Source of the DNA: Gracilibacillus salinarum
Lineage (GTDB): Bacteria; Bacillota; Bacilli; Bacillales; Amphibacillaceae
NCBI RefSeq assembly: GCF_022919575.1
Contig: NZ_CP095071.1
Span: 1,674,001-1,738,000, forward strand
Direction of reading: 5' to 3'
Length of the DNA: 64,000 bases
Shown here in pieces: positions 17,826 to 27,601 of the stretch. How positions within the stretch are numbered: position 1 is the stretch's first letter; the number at the start of each line of letters is the position of its first letter. The notes under the pieces were generated by a model. That model saw only the letters and a list, made by a program, of their open reading frames with translations, was not told the DNA's origin and did not search any database. A program made the translations under genes and the position numbers.

Positions 17826-19214
17826 ATGAAAAAATCGATACTATCTGGTTTTTGCATGCTATTTCTCATCTTCCTATCGGCCTGTTCCAATAATGAACCT
17901 TCTTCTGCAGACTCAACCAATGAGAATGACTCTAAAACAACGGAAAAAAATGAAATCAGCATCACTTTTCGCACTGGTGGCGGAACCAATCAAGGGTTAG
18001 TTAACTGGTTGAACGACACGGTTATACCTAAATTTAACGAAGAACACCCGAATGTCACCGTAAACCTAGTTCCATTAGAAGTTAGTGAAGGCGATTATTT
18101 TGCTAAGGTTTCGCTACTTCTTCAATCGGAGGATTCCGCTCCAGATATTGTGACAGAAGATACATTTATGGTGAATTCTGATGCAAGTGCTGGATACCTC
18201 GAACCGCTCGATGACCGGATTGAAGCATGGGATGGTTGGGGTGAGATTACCGATACCGTAAAAAAAGGGGTAACAGCTGAAGATGGAAGCATCTACGGTG
18301 TTCCATACAACACGGACACAAGAGGACTTTGGTATAACAAAGAGTTGCTGAAAGAAGCAGGTATCACCATTCCATGGAAGCCAAAGAATTGGGAAGATAT
18401 TCTAAATGCGGCAACCGCAGTGAAAGAGACATTTGGAAATGAAGTTGTTCCTTTATGGATGAACTCAGGTAAAGCTACAGGAGAAGCTACCTCCATGCAA
18501 ACATTTGAAATGCTTTTATATGGAACAGATGACCCGCTATATGATTTCGATGAAGAAAAATGGATCGTCAAAAGCGATGGCTTATTAAGCGCCTTTCAAT
18601 TTATCGACAACGTCTATCAAAATGAATTAGGTCCCAATCTATCACAAGTATTAAATGGCCAAGGCAGCTCGATTGCTTATCAAGAGTTAATGCCGAATAA
18701 CCAACTGGCTATTGGCTTGGATGGCATGTGGCAAACCGGTAATTGGCATGAAAACGGACCAGCACTTTGGGCAGAATTTGAAGAGACATTAGGCTACGCT
18801 GCAATGCCAACTGAAAACGGTCAAGAACCTGGATCTACCTCGATGTCCGGCGGCTGGGCATTATCCATTCCGGCGAAATCAGATAACAAGGATATGGCAT
18901 GGGAGTTTATCAAAATGGCATCCACTCCAGAAATGAACCTTGATTTACAATTAAATGATCGAAACATCACTCCATTTCAATCCGCCAGTGAAGATCCAGC
19001 ATATCAAGAACTTCCATTTTTTGAAGAAGCAACATCATTCGTAGAAACAACTAACTTCCGTCCAGCTGTCGATAAATACCCGAATGTCTCCACCGTTATT
19101 CAGACTCTTGTGGAGCAGGTGGTAACAGATGCGATCACACCAGAACAAGCTGTCGAACAATATCAAAAACAAGTAACCGACATTGTTGGTGGAGATAAAA
19201 CGATCGAAAGATAA
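17826..19214 (+). CDS. Extracellular sugar-binding lipoprotein (mannoside-type CUT1 importer)
   Basis: A 462-residue binding protein with signal peptide and lipobox (LSACSNN) followed by a Ser/Glu/Asn linker. The SBP_bac_1 fold is shown by VPYNTDTRGLWYNKELLKEA and MSGGWALSIPAKSDNKDMAW. AGGGGAG precedes the ATG. It is the first gene of an operon with two permeases, a GH38 alpha-mannosidase and a regulator, so its ligand is probably a mannose-containing oligosaccharide (inference from context). Confidence 0.9.
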   Translation: MKKSILSGFCMLFLIFLSACSNNEPSSADSTNENDSKTTEKNEISITFRTGGGTNQGLVNWLNDTVIPKFNEEHPNVTVNLVPLEVSEGDYFAKVSLLLQSEDSAPDIVTEDTFMVNSDASAGYLEPLDDRIEAWDGWGEITDTVKKGVTAEDGSIYGVPYNTDTRGLWYNKELLKEAGITIPWKPKNWEDILNAATAVKETFGNEVVPLWMNSGKATGEATSMQTFEMLLYGTDDPLYDFDEEKWIVKSDGLLSAFQFIDNVYQNELGPNLSQVLNGQGSSIAYQELMPNNQLAIGLDGMWQTGNWHENGPALWAEFEETLGYAAMPTENGQEPGSTSMSGGWALSIPAKSDNKDMAWEFIKMASTPEMNLDLQLNDRNITPFQSASEDPAYQELPFFEEATSFVETTNFRPAVDKYPNVSTVIQTLVEQVVTDAITPEQAVEQYQKQVTDIVGGDKTIER

Positions 19215-19226
19215 CCATCAACGTGA

Positions 19227-19263
19227 GCTGATCTGCCTCATCTGTTACGAGAGGCAGATCAGC
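19227..19263 (+). terminator. Intercistronic hairpin after binding-protein gene
   Basis: GCTGATCTGCCTC pairs with GAGAGGCAGATCAGC (one bulge) and no T-run follows, so it is more likely an mRNA-stabilising hairpin or partial terminator than a full stop. Confidence 0.65.
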
Positions 19264-19289
19264 AATGATTAGAATAGTGAGGTGATCAC

Positions 19290-20168
19290 ATGAATAGTAG
19301 TTCTAAAACACTTACCATCCGGTCGATTTTCTTTCTACTACCTTCTTGGTTACTATTATTAATCTTTTTTATAGGACCAATCCTTTTAACATTCTATTTT
19401 TCTTTCACCAACCTAGCTCTTACTGGCGCACAGGCACAACAGATGCAATTTGTCGGTTTTGACAACTTTGTTATGATGTTTCAGGATGCTAACTTTCGAA
19501 TCAGTGTGGTAAAAACAATTCTCTTCCTGTTGCTGTCTGCTATCATTGGTCAGCAGCTATTAGGGTTTTTACTAGCTTTTTTGATGAAAGAAAAGAACAC
19601 AACCTTCCGAAGAATTATTGGCATTATCATAATTGCCGGCTGGGTGACCCCTGAAATCGTCGTGGCATTCTGCTGGGTAGCCTTCCTGAATGATAACGGC
19701 ACCTTAAACGCCATCATACAGGCACTAGGAATGAATGGAGTGACATGGCTTTATACATTTCCGCTGATTAGCGTCTGCATCGCCAATATCTGGCATGGGA
19801 CTGCATTTTCTATGCTCGTCTTTCAAGCTTCCTTGGACGATGTACCAAAAAGCATCGAAGAAGCAGCAAAGATTGACGGCGCATCGAAATTACAAATTTT
19901 GTTCCGTCTAATTATACCGATTGTAAAAGGATCGATTGTAACGAACATGATCCTTGTTACTCTACAGACGTTAGGTGTATTCACCCTAATCTATGCCATG
20001 ACAGGTGGTGGTCCTGGCACTGCAACACAAACCTTACCAATCTTTATGTATAACCAAGCATTTGTTAATTATCAACTTGGTTACGGAACAGCTATCTCAC
20101 TTGTTCTCCTACTGATCGGGGTTGTAGCTAGTCTTTTCTATATTCGTTCCATGAAAGTGCAATTGTAG
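19290..20168 (+). CDS. Carbohydrate ABC transporter permease, MalF type (CUT1)
   Basis: A 292-residue membrane protein with six predicted helices, the EAA loop EAAKIDGASKLQILF and the GGGPGTATQTLP motif before the final helices. GTGAGGTGATCAC precedes the ATG. It pairs with the permease at 20183-21007 to make the channel of the mannoside importer. Confidence 0.92.
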   Translation: MNSSSKTLTIRSIFFLLPSWLLLLIFFIGPILLTFYFSFTNLALTGAQAQQMQFVGFDNFVMMFQDANFRISVVKTILFLLLSAIIGQQLLGFLLAFLMKEKNTTFRRIIGIIIIAGWVTPEIVVAFCWVAFLNDNGTLNAIIQALGMNGVTWLYTFPLISVCIANIWHGTAFSMLVFQASLDDVPKSIEEAAKIDGASKLQILFRLIIPIVKGSIVTNMILVTLQTLGVFTLIYAMTGGGPGTATQTLPIFMYNQAFVNYQLGYGTAISLVLLLIGVVASLFYIRSMKVQL

Positions 20169-20182
20169 AAAGGAGGTCCATC

Positions 20183-21007
20183 ATGAACCGTTTTAGATTA
20201 GAAAAAACAGTTCCCTATATTGTCTTATCATTGATTGGTATCTTATTTCTATTACCATTATTATGGGTGATTTTCGCCTCCTTCGATGCCAATGCGAAAC
20301 AAGCATTATCGATGCCATCATCGTTTACACTGACTAATTTTTCTGCCATTTTGTCAGATCCGGCGAATATTCGAGCCTTTATCATCGGTTTGTTTTTATC
20401 TATTGGGCAAGCAACACTCGTTGTAATTGTCGGCGTACTTGCAGCCTATCCATTGTCACGATATGCTTTAAAATATAAAAAACCATTTATGTTTAGTATT
20501 CTTTTCATGACCTCTTTACCAATCACCGCAGTAATGGTGCCAGTCTATCAGTTGTTTATGTTCTTAAACTTGCAAGATTCGTTAGTAGCCACTATGTTAT
20601 TCTTAACAGCATCTGGTCTACCGTACGGCATTTGGATGCTAAAAAACTTCATGGATGCCGTTCCTCTAGAACTAGAAGAATCAGCCTGGGTAGATGGTGC
20701 ATCGATTTGGACTTGTTTACGAAAAGTAGTAGCACCACTAATGGTACCCGGCATTTGTACTGTCGCGATCTTTACTTTTTCTATGAGTTGGGGAAACTTT
20801 TTTGTCCCATACATTCTCATTCAGTCACCAGATAAATTCCCAGCTTCCGTCACCATCTATCAATTCTTTGGTACCTATGGGATGGTCGAATATGGAAAAC
20901 TAGCAGCATTCTCGGTCATTTATACGATGCCTGCTGTCATTCTTTATTTATTCTCACAGAAGTTTATGTCAAAAGGATTTAGTTTCGGTGGAGCAACCAA
21001 GGGTTAG
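20183..21007 (+). CDS. Carbohydrate ABC transporter permease, MalG type (CUT1)
   Basis: A 274-residue membrane protein with six predicted helices and the EAA loop ESAWVDGASIWTCL; the C-terminus KGFSFGGATKG is the usual MalG-type tail. GAAAGGAGGTCC precedes the ATG, 14 bases after the upstream permease stop. Confidence 0.92.
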   Translation: MNRFRLEKTVPYIVLSLIGILFLLPLLWVIFASFDANAKQALSMPSSFTLTNFSAILSDPANIRAFIIGLFLSIGQATLVVIVGVLAAYPLSRYALKYKKPFMFSILFMTSLPITAVMVPVYQLFMFLNLQDSLVATMLFLTASGLPYGIWMLKNFMDAVPLELEESAWVDGASIWTCLRKVVAPLMVPGICTVAIFTFSMSWGNFFVPYILIQSPDKFPASVTIYQFFGTYGMVEYGKLAAFSVIYTMPAVILYLFSQKFMSKGFSFGGATKG

Positions 21008-21037
21008 TTATCTATACAAATTACTGGAGGGAAATAC

Positions 21038-24000
21038 ATGTTTTGGACTGTAAAAAAATTAGAAAAGCAAATATCAGAATTAGCTTCTTATCGGTATCGC
21101 AGCGCGAAACCTATTACCTCATTTAGCTATTTGCTAGACGAACAGGGAGAAATCGCTGCCCAACCTCCTCAACAAGGTAATTGGTTACCAATGAGTATTG
21201 GTGACAGATGGGAAGGAAGAGACAAATATCTTTGGCTCCAGACAGAAATGGACCTGCCAAAAGATTGGAATCAATCTACTATTATTGGCGTATTTAATTT
21301 TGGCAAAACAGGTGGTGGGCATAACTCTGGCTTTGAATCCTTACTGTATGTGAATGGCAAAGCCTATCAAGGAGTAGATGCTAATCATCAGGAGGTTTTC
21401 ATCGATTCCACTCTAGCTGGTACAACGCTTTCTCTTTGTTTCCGATTATGGTCCGGACTAGAAGGTGGCGGTGCTCCAACCATCCAGGAACATCAACTCC
21501 GAACTGCCTTTTTGGCACAACTTGACACAGTCATCGATGACCTCTATTTCACAGCAAAAGCTACCATTGAGACCATCAAGTATTTGGAAGAAAACCAACC
21601 TGAACGAGTCGAACTATTAAAATTGTTAGACCAATCCTTTCATGTGGTTGACTGGGCTATCCCTGGCGATGAGACCTTCTATCAATCTTGTAATCAAGCA
21701 TTATCTATTTTGAAAAATCGACTAAGCAAGATACCAAATCACCATCCAGTGACCGTCAATGCCATCGGTCATACGCATATTGATGTGGCATGGCTGTGGC
21801 GCTTAAAGCATACTAGAGAGAAAACTGCGCGCTCTTTTTCAACAGTTCTTCGGCTCATGGAAAGATATCCGGATTATATTTTTCTACAAACACAACCACA
21901 ATTATATGAGTATATAAAAAACGATTATCCAGATATATATGAACAAATGAAAGAACGAATTAAAGAAGGACGCTGGGAAACTGAGGGAGGGATGTGGTTA
22001 GAAGCAGATTGCAACCTCATCTCAGGTGAGTCAATGGTACGTCAGTTATTGTATGGTAAACAATTTTTTCAGAAAGAATTCGGTAAGAACTGTGAATACT
22101 TATGGCTTCCAGATGTATTCGGTTATAGCTGGGCCTTACCACAAATTCTCGTTAAATCAGGTATTAACACATTTATGACGACAAAAATCAGCTGGAGTCA
22201 GTATAACAAAATGCCACACGATACCTTTAAGTGGCGCGGGATAGATGGTACAGAAATCCTGACCCATTTTATTACAACACCAGAGGATGAACATTGGTTT
22301 TATACGTACAATGGAAAAGTCACACCAAGAACAATTAAAGGTATCTGGGAATCTTACCGCGATAAAGCAGTCAACAATGAATTGATTCTTTCCTATGGCT
22401 ATGGAGATGGTGGTGGCGGAGTAAACCGGGAAATGCTTGAGATGATCGAACGATATGACCGAATGCCTGGTCTTCCAAATGTAAAAACAGGGAGAGCTGA
22501 TCAGTATTTTCGCAGATTGCAAGAGACGGTTGAGCAAACCGATCAATATGTCCACACATGGGACGGAGAATTATATTTAGAGTACCATCGTGGCACTTAC
22601 ACAAGTCAAGCCCATAATAAAAGAATGAATCGAAAAATGGAACTGTTACTTCGCGACGCCGAGTGGTTGCAAGTACTTCGATCGATCATACAAAAAAAAT
22701 GGCATGATTATCCGCAAGCTGAACTTTATGATGCTTGGAAAATTGTCTTACGGAACCAATTTCACGATATCATTCCTGGATCATCGATACGAGAAGTCTA
22801 TGAGGATAGCAGTCTCGAATATGAAGAAGCGAATCAGTTAGCCAGATCTGCCTATGATCAGGCCTCAAAGGCATTAGTAACTGACAACGAATCGAATACC
22901 TATACTATTTTTAATTCAGGGTCATTTGATCGAACCGAACTTGCTGAAATCGATGAAGCGGATGATACCTTACAATGGTACGATGACGAAGAACAGCTAT
23001 TACAAGCACAACGGACAAAGGATGGCAAATGGGTCGTTCAAGTAAAAGACATCCCAGCACTTGGAGCATCTGCTATTCACTATCAACGGGGTAATTCAAA
23101 ATTTAGCAGCAAATTTTTATACACTAATACTGGGATTACCACCCCCAACCTGACCATATCCTGGAACGAACAAGGTCAGCTTACCAGTATTCTGGACATT
23201 CAATCTGACAAGCAACTTTTATCAAAGCAAGCCAACGGCAATGTCTTACAAGTATTCGAAGACAAACCAATGCAATATGATGCATGGGATATCGATATCT
23301 ATTACCAGGAAAAGATGAGAGAAATTGAAATTTGTTCGTCGATCTCGTTAGTGGAGGAGGGGCCTGTTCGAGCTGTCGTGCAATTCAAATGGCAATATGC
23401 AAATTCCACGATCACCCAAGAAATGATCGTCTACGCTGACAATTCAAGAATTGATTTTGCCACATTTGTCGATTGGCATGAACGACAGCAGCTGTTGAAA
23501 GTAGCATTCCCTGTTGATATTCGCGCAACAGAAGCCACCTATGATATTCAATTTGGTAATGTAAAAAGACCAACACATTGGAATACGAGCTGGGATCTCG
23601 CCCGCTTTGAAACTGTCGGTCATCAATGGGCAGATTTATCGGAAACAGGATACGGAATCAGTCTCTTGAATGATTGTAAATATGGCTATGACATCAAGGA
23701 TAATATCATACGGTTGACTTTAATCAAATCGGCGATCGCACCAGATATCGAGCAAGACCAAGGCTCACACTATTTCACTTACTCCTTTTATCCACACAAT
23801 GGAGATTGGCAGGCTGGAAGAACTGTGCAAGAAGCATGGTCATTAAATAACCCACTACAAGCCAAGAAAGGAAAGTTCGCTTACCCTTCTGTCATATCGA
23901 TGGATACAGACAATGTCATGATTGATGCCATCAAAAAGGCAGAAGATCATGACAAATTGTTCCTGCATCTTCATGAATATACAGGTGCAAGCTCTAGGGT

Positions 24001-24148
24001 TCATCTTGCATGTCCTTTTACTGTAACATCATGGCAAGAATGCAATCTGATGGAAGAAGCAATCAGTGACAAGCAATCGGGCTCGCCTATACAATTTGAA
24101 ATAAAACCATATGAAATAAAAGCATTTATGATCGAATTTAAATCGTAA
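21038..24148 (+). CDS. Alpha-mannosidase, glycoside hydrolase family 38
   Basis: A 1036-residue cytoplasmic enzyme without signal peptide. The zinc site begins with HTHID at 245-249 in GHTHIDVAWLW, the nucleophile is Asp359 in WLPDVFGYSW, and ETEGGMWLEADCN near 314-326 is the family's active-site helix. After the catalytic barrel come the middle helical and C-terminal beta-sandwich domains of bacterial and vacuolar/cytosolic-type GH38 enzymes, with full length. It hydrolyses terminal alpha-mannosides with retention. It is cotranscribed with the importer at 17826-21007 and the regulator at 24209. CTGGAGGG precedes the ATG. An unrelated hexosyl specificity is unlikely. Confidence 0.93.
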   Translation: MFWTVKKLEKQISELASYRYRSAKPITSFSYLLDEQGEIAAQPPQQGNWLPMSIGDRWEGRDKYLWLQTEMDLPKDWNQSTIIGVFNFGKTGGGHNSGFESLLYVNGKAYQGVDANHQEVFIDSTLAGTTLSLCFRLWSGLEGGGAPTIQEHQLRTAFLAQLDTVIDDLYFTAKATIETIKYLEENQPERVELLKLLDQSFHVVDWAIPGDETFYQSCNQALSILKNRLSKIPNHHPVTVNAIGHTHIDVAWLWRLKHTREKTARSFSTVLRLMERYPDYIFLQTQPQLYEYIKNDYPDIYEQMKERIKEGRWETEGGMWLEADCNLISGESMVRQLLYGKQFFQKEFGKNCEYLWLPDVFGYSWALPQILVKSGINTFMTTKISWSQYNKMPHDTFKWRGIDGTEILTHFITTPEDEHWFYTYNGKVTPRTIKGIWESYRDKAVNNELILSYGYGDGGGGVNREMLEMIERYDRMPGLPNVKTGRADQYFRRLQETVEQTDQYVHTWDGELYLEYHRGTYTSQAHNKRMNRKMELLLRDAEWLQVLRSIIQKKWHDYPQAELYDAWKIVLRNQFHDIIPGSSIREVYEDSSLEYEEANQLARSAYDQASKALVTDNESNTYTIFNSGSFDRTELAEIDEADDTLQWYDDEEQLLQAQRTKDGKWVVQVKDIPALGASAIHYQRGNSKFSSKFLYTNTGITTPNLTISWNEQGQLTSILDIQSDKQLLSKQANGNVLQVFEDKPMQYDAWDIDIYYQEKMREIEICSSISLVEEGPVRAVVQFKWQYANSTITQEMIVYADNSRIDFATFVDWHERQQLLKVAFPVDIRATEATYDIQFGNVKRPTHWNTSWDLARFETVGHQWADLSETGYGISLLNDCKYGYDIKDNIIRLTLIKSAIAPDIEQDQGSHYFTYSFYPHNGDWQAGRTVQEAWSLNNPLQAKKGKFAYPSVISMDTDNVMIDAIKKAEDHDKLFLHLHEYTGASSRVHLACPFTVTSWQECNLMEEAISDKQSGSPIQFEIKPYEIKAFMIEFKS

Positions 24149-24168
24149 TAAAAGAATCTCTTTTATTC
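24147..24168 (+). terminator. Hairpin after the mannosidase gene
   Basis: AATAAAAGA-ATC-TCTTTTATT overlaps the mannosidase stop. It is AU-rich without a good T-run, so it may reduce rather than stop transcription into the regulator gene. Confidence 0.45.
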
Positions 24169-24208
24169 TATACTTATCACAAATGACTCATTGAAGGAGC
24201 AGACCATA

Positions 24209-25297
24209 ATGACATCCTTATATGAACAAATGTACCAATCCTTAAAAGCTGATATTAAGAATGGAAAATTCCAAGTAGGTGATCGAATTCCTTCAGAAAC
24301 CAGTCTAGCAGAACAATTTCAAGTGAGCAGAATAACGAGTAAAAAGGCATTAGAAAAGCTGATGAACGAAGGTCTCGTCTATCGCCAGCGCGGTAGAGGA
24401 ACCTTCGTATCAGAGATGAAGCATCATTCGCAAAACTTAGTAAAATCAAAATCCCATCCCCCAACATTTGGATTAATCATGACTAGCCTTGATGCCAGTT
24501 TTGGAAATGAATTGGTCTCTTCTCTAATCGAAAAATCTAATGTCCCTGCTACTGTTATCGTCAGAGTCTCTTCTGGCATTCCGGAGAATGAAGCCAAAAT
24601 AATAGAAGAATTATTAGATATAGGTGTTCATGGCATATCAATTGTTCCTGCTCACTCTGAGCATTACAGTCAGGAGATATTAAAACTAGTAATCAATCAA
24701 TTTCCTTTAGTATTGCTCGATCGCTCGATTAAAGGAATTGGTGTGAATTCTGTCTCTACAAATAATCAAGCTGCTTCACAAGAGGGTGTTCACTACTTAA
24801 TGGAATTAGGTCACGAGCATATTGCCGTACTAATGCCTTCCAATTACAAAACCACCTCCATTGAAGATCGCATCAACGGCATTGTGCACGCATATGCAGA
24901 GAATAATTTGATGGTAAATCGCAACTTATGGTTCTCCAACATCCAGAGCACTCTGCCACAGCCTGCCAGCTCGAGAAGCGAAGATGTACAACGCATAAAA
25001 CAACACCTCCAAGAACACCCTAACATTACTGCTATTTTTGCCCTGGAATATAATATTGCCATTCTAGCAAAAAAGGCAATAACAGAACTTAACATACAAG
25101 TACCAAAGGACATGGCCATCATTTGCTTCGATAGCACACCATTTAATGATATGGAGTATAATTTTACACATATCAAACAAAATGAAACAGAACTGGGTAA
25201 ACAAACGATACAGCGATTAACAGAAATGTACAACGGCAATTATGAAATTCGTAGAGAATATGTACCTGCAACCTTAGTTGAAGGCAGTACAACATAA
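24209..25297 (+). CDS. GntR-type HTH / LacI-type effector domain regulator (AraR-like architecture)
   Basis: A 362-residue repressor-type protein. A GntR winged HTH occupies about 1-70 (LYEQMYQSLKADIKNGKFQV, then YRQRGRGTFV). Residues 85-360 are a periplasmic-binding-protein-like sugar-sensing domain of the LacI/PurR kind (GLIMTSLDASFGNELV, MAIICFDSTPFND). This fusion is known from the arabinose repressor AraR. I use the ATG at 24209 because GAAGGAG lies nine bases upstream; a TTG at 24191 is also in frame. It closes the mannoside operon and probably controls it in response to the imported sugar. Confidence 0.88.
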   Translation: MTSLYEQMYQSLKADIKNGKFQVGDRIPSETSLAEQFQVSRITSKKALEKLMNEGLVYRQRGRGTFVSEMKHHSQNLVKSKSHPPTFGLIMTSLDASFGNELVSSLIEKSNVPATVIVRVSSGIPENEAKIIEELLDIGVHGISIVPAHSEHYSQEILKLVINQFPLVLLDRSIKGIGVNSVSTNNQAASQEGVHYLMELGHEHIAVLMPSNYKTTSIEDRINGIVHAYAENNLMVNRNLWFSNIQSTLPQPASSRSEDVQRIKQHLQEHPNITAIFALEYNIAILAKKAITELNIQVPKDMAIICFDSTPFNDMEYNFTHIKQNETELGKQTIQRLTEMYNGNYEIRREYVPATLVEGSTT

Positions 25298-25317
25298 TCC
25301 TATTTTTCAAAAAATTC

Positions 25318-25366
25318 AAGACCACATGAAAACGAATCATTTCATTTGTTCTCATGTGGTCTTTTG
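25318..25366 (+). terminator. Terminator of the mannoside operon
   Basis: AAGACCACATGA and TCATGTGGTCTTTT form a 12-bp stem with a T-run. Confidence 0.85.
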
Positions 25367-25424
25367 ATATTTATTCAAAGCATACTAAATCCAACGTAGT
25401 ACTCATTCTGAAAAAAGGTAACAC

Positions 25425-27422
25425 TCATTTTCCACCCAATGCTTCCCTTATATAAGTCTCTAATACATTTGTCATGCTTTTTGCATATAGTGCTGTTATA
25501 TGATGCTGATCTTTGTAAACAACGACATTACCAATCACTGGATAACATGTATCATCGTCACAAAACTGGTCCGATAAATCAGCAAAATACACATTACCTG
25601 GTATGTTGTCCGTGTTCTCCCACGGTATCGAGTCTGACAACACATCTTTACGAGGAACAGAACACTCTTCAATGCTTTTTTCTTCTAAACATAACGGTAT
25701 TTTTTCTTTCATTCTCGGATTATCTCTTATAGCAAAAATAGTAGTAACACTTTCAAACTTCTCCCATTGTTTCAAGTATCCTTCTGGAATAGTTGATCCA
25801 CTGTTTACATTTGCAGTTGTGAATAATAAATCTGGCGGATTGTCTTTTAATGGTTCAATCACTTCTTCATTCCACTTCATACAAGTATCTGACATAGCTC
25901 CGTCAAAATCATCTGCTGTAAAACGACAGCCATCTTTATTGTACAAGTCAATTTGAATATTCAGATTCTGGGCTATTTCAGCTAAAGGCGGAAACCAATG
26001 GCCAGAATGAGAACCTCCGACTAATGCAATCGTGTAATCCGGATTATCTGTCACACCATAAGAACAATAACTGACCACATTTTCTTCTAAATCAGAATAA
26101 CAATCTTTTTCTGCATAAAAAGCTGGCAGTACGGTTGTATTTCCTGGCTCAATTGCAATTGGATCCACATCTTCGTCTGGAGTGATATTTTCACTAAATG
26201 CTCGTGCACCTGGGTATTTTTCTATAGTGTACTCTTCGGCTGATACCGTTTGCGTTGTTTGCGTCGAAGAATATACCCACCACATAACATTTAATAAAAA
26301 AACTGGAATCATTAAAGCTGGTAATACTTTGTATAACTTTGATTTTGAACCTTTTACATCCATACGTCTAATAGGTTTTTCCACTAATTGAATAGACAAA
26401 AATGAAGATCCAAATGCTAAAAGCATGATGAACAAACCATGAAGGAAAGAGATTTGATTAGAATTTGTGTAGTTAAAATATAAGATCAATAACGGCCAAT
26501 GCCAAAGGTAAAAGCCGTAAGAAATACTGCCAAAAAACTGAAAGAATTTTGAACCTAGTAATCTGGCAACACCAAATATGCTGTTATTTTCTGCTGATAC
26601 TATTACCAGAATTACCCCCGCAGTCGGTAACAACGCCACATATCCAGGAAATACATTCGAAACTGGTAAAAGAAGGCCTGTAAATGAGATGATAGCCAAA
26701 CCAATCCAGCCAATACATGTACTTACATATGTATTACATTTCAAATACGGCAAGAGTAGAGCTAATATCCCCCCTAAACTAAACTCCCAGGCCCTGGCAA
26801 ACGTATTGAAATATGCCCACGGCTGGTTCACTTTGGTAATATATACAGAATAGCATAACGATAAAATAAATATGGTAATTAGTACACCGAGTAATGTCTT
26901 TCGAATGGGTGTTTTCCATACTTTTTTCGCTAACAAATAAGCAAAGAAAATGATAAGAGGCCAAGTAATATAAAACTGCCCCTGTAAAGATAATGCCCAA
27001 AAATGTTGTAATGGACTTGCCTCATTATTTTGTGCTAAATAATCGACTGCATTATGTGCTAATAACCAATTTTCGAAATATAATCCAGATGCAATAATCT
27101 CTGAAATAATCTGTTTGTACTGAACGTGTGGCATTATGAAGAAAGAGAAAATAGTAGTAAAAAATAAAACAACAAATACGAGTGGAAATAACCGCTTCAT
27201 CAAGCCTAGTATATATTCAAAATAGTTTACCCTTCCTCGTCTTTCTAATTTCGTCAGTAAGGAAAGAGTAATCAAATAACCTGAAACAATAAAAAATACA
27301 TCAACTCCACCCGACACGGAACCAATCCATATATGATAAATCGCAACCAGCATAGCAGCTACTACTCTGATCCCTTCTAATTCTGGCCGAAATCGCTTCT
27401 CCATTATTCTTAAATCTGACAT
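25425..27422 (-). CDS. OatA-like membrane acyltransferase with C-terminal SGNH domain
   Basis: A 665-residue protein. The first part (about 15-380) is an acyltransferase-3 domain with about ten membrane helices, opening with RFRPELEGIRVVAAMLVAIY and GVDVFFIVSGYLI. The C-terminal extracytoplasmic part (about 410-660) is SGNH-hydrolase-like: the nucleophile motif appears as GGSHSGHW and the catalytic Asp/His pair as KDQHHIT. Proteins of this build O-acetylate peptidoglycan or surface polysaccharide. I favour the ATG at 27422 (GGAGAG six bases upstream); an in-frame ATG lies at 27428 and a GTG at 27461. It neighbours glycosyltransferase genes, pointing to envelope glycan modification. Confidence 0.85.
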   Translation of the reverse strand: MSDLRIMEKRFRPELEGIRVVAAMLVAIYHIWIGSVSGGVDVFFIVSGYLITLSLLTKLERRGRVNYFEYILGLMKRLFPLVFVVLFFTTIFSFFIMPHVQYKQIISEIIASGLYFENWLLAHNAVDYLAQNNEASPLQHFWALSLQGQFYITWPLIIFFAYLLAKKVWKTPIRKTLLGVLITIFILSLCYSVYITKVNQPWAYFNTFARAWEFSLGGILALLLPYLKCNTYVSTCIGWIGLAIISFTGLLLPVSNVFPGYVALLPTAGVILVIVSAENNSIFGVARLLGSKFFQFFGSISYGFYLWHWPLLILYFNYTNSNQISFLHGLFIMLLAFGSSFLSIQLVEKPIRRMDVKGSKSKLYKVLPALMIPVFLLNVMWWVYSSTQTTQTVSAEEYTIEKYPGARAFSENITPDEDVDPIAIEPGNTTVLPAFYAEKDCYSDLEENVVSYCSYGVTDNPDYTIALVGGSHSGHWFPPLAEIAQNLNIQIDLYNKDGCRFTADDFDGAMSDTCMKWNEEVIEPLKDNPPDLLFTTANVNSGSTIPEGYLKQWEKFESVTTIFAIRDNPRMKEKIPLCLEEKSIEECSVPRKDVLSDSIPWENTDNIPGNVYFADLSDQFCDDDTCYPVIGNVVVYKDQHHITALYAKSMTNVLETYIREALGGK

Positions 27423-27564
27423 GTCCATCTCTCCAATTCCGATAGTATAACTCCTGTTCACTTGAGAACAGCACCGTTATATTAACCCAGTAAATTCCAT
27501 ACTTCAATGAAATTTACAATCTTTTTACAGAATCTAAATAAACTTTACGCAAGCACCATTAAAA

Positions 27565-27601
27565 TAGAATAGCTCCCTCTCATAATAGGGAGCTATTCTA
27601 A
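27565..27601 (-). terminator. Terminator of the GtrB/GtrA/GT39 operon
   Basis: AGAATAGCTCCCT pairs with AGGGAGCTATTCT. The right arm contains the stop codon of the GT39-like gene, so coding sequence and terminator overlap. Confidence 0.75.

Noticed and set aside
21038..24148. Possible gene fusion because of the length of the mannosidase
   Set aside because: GH38 enzymes of this subgroup are normally about 1000 residues; all parts align with the family plan.
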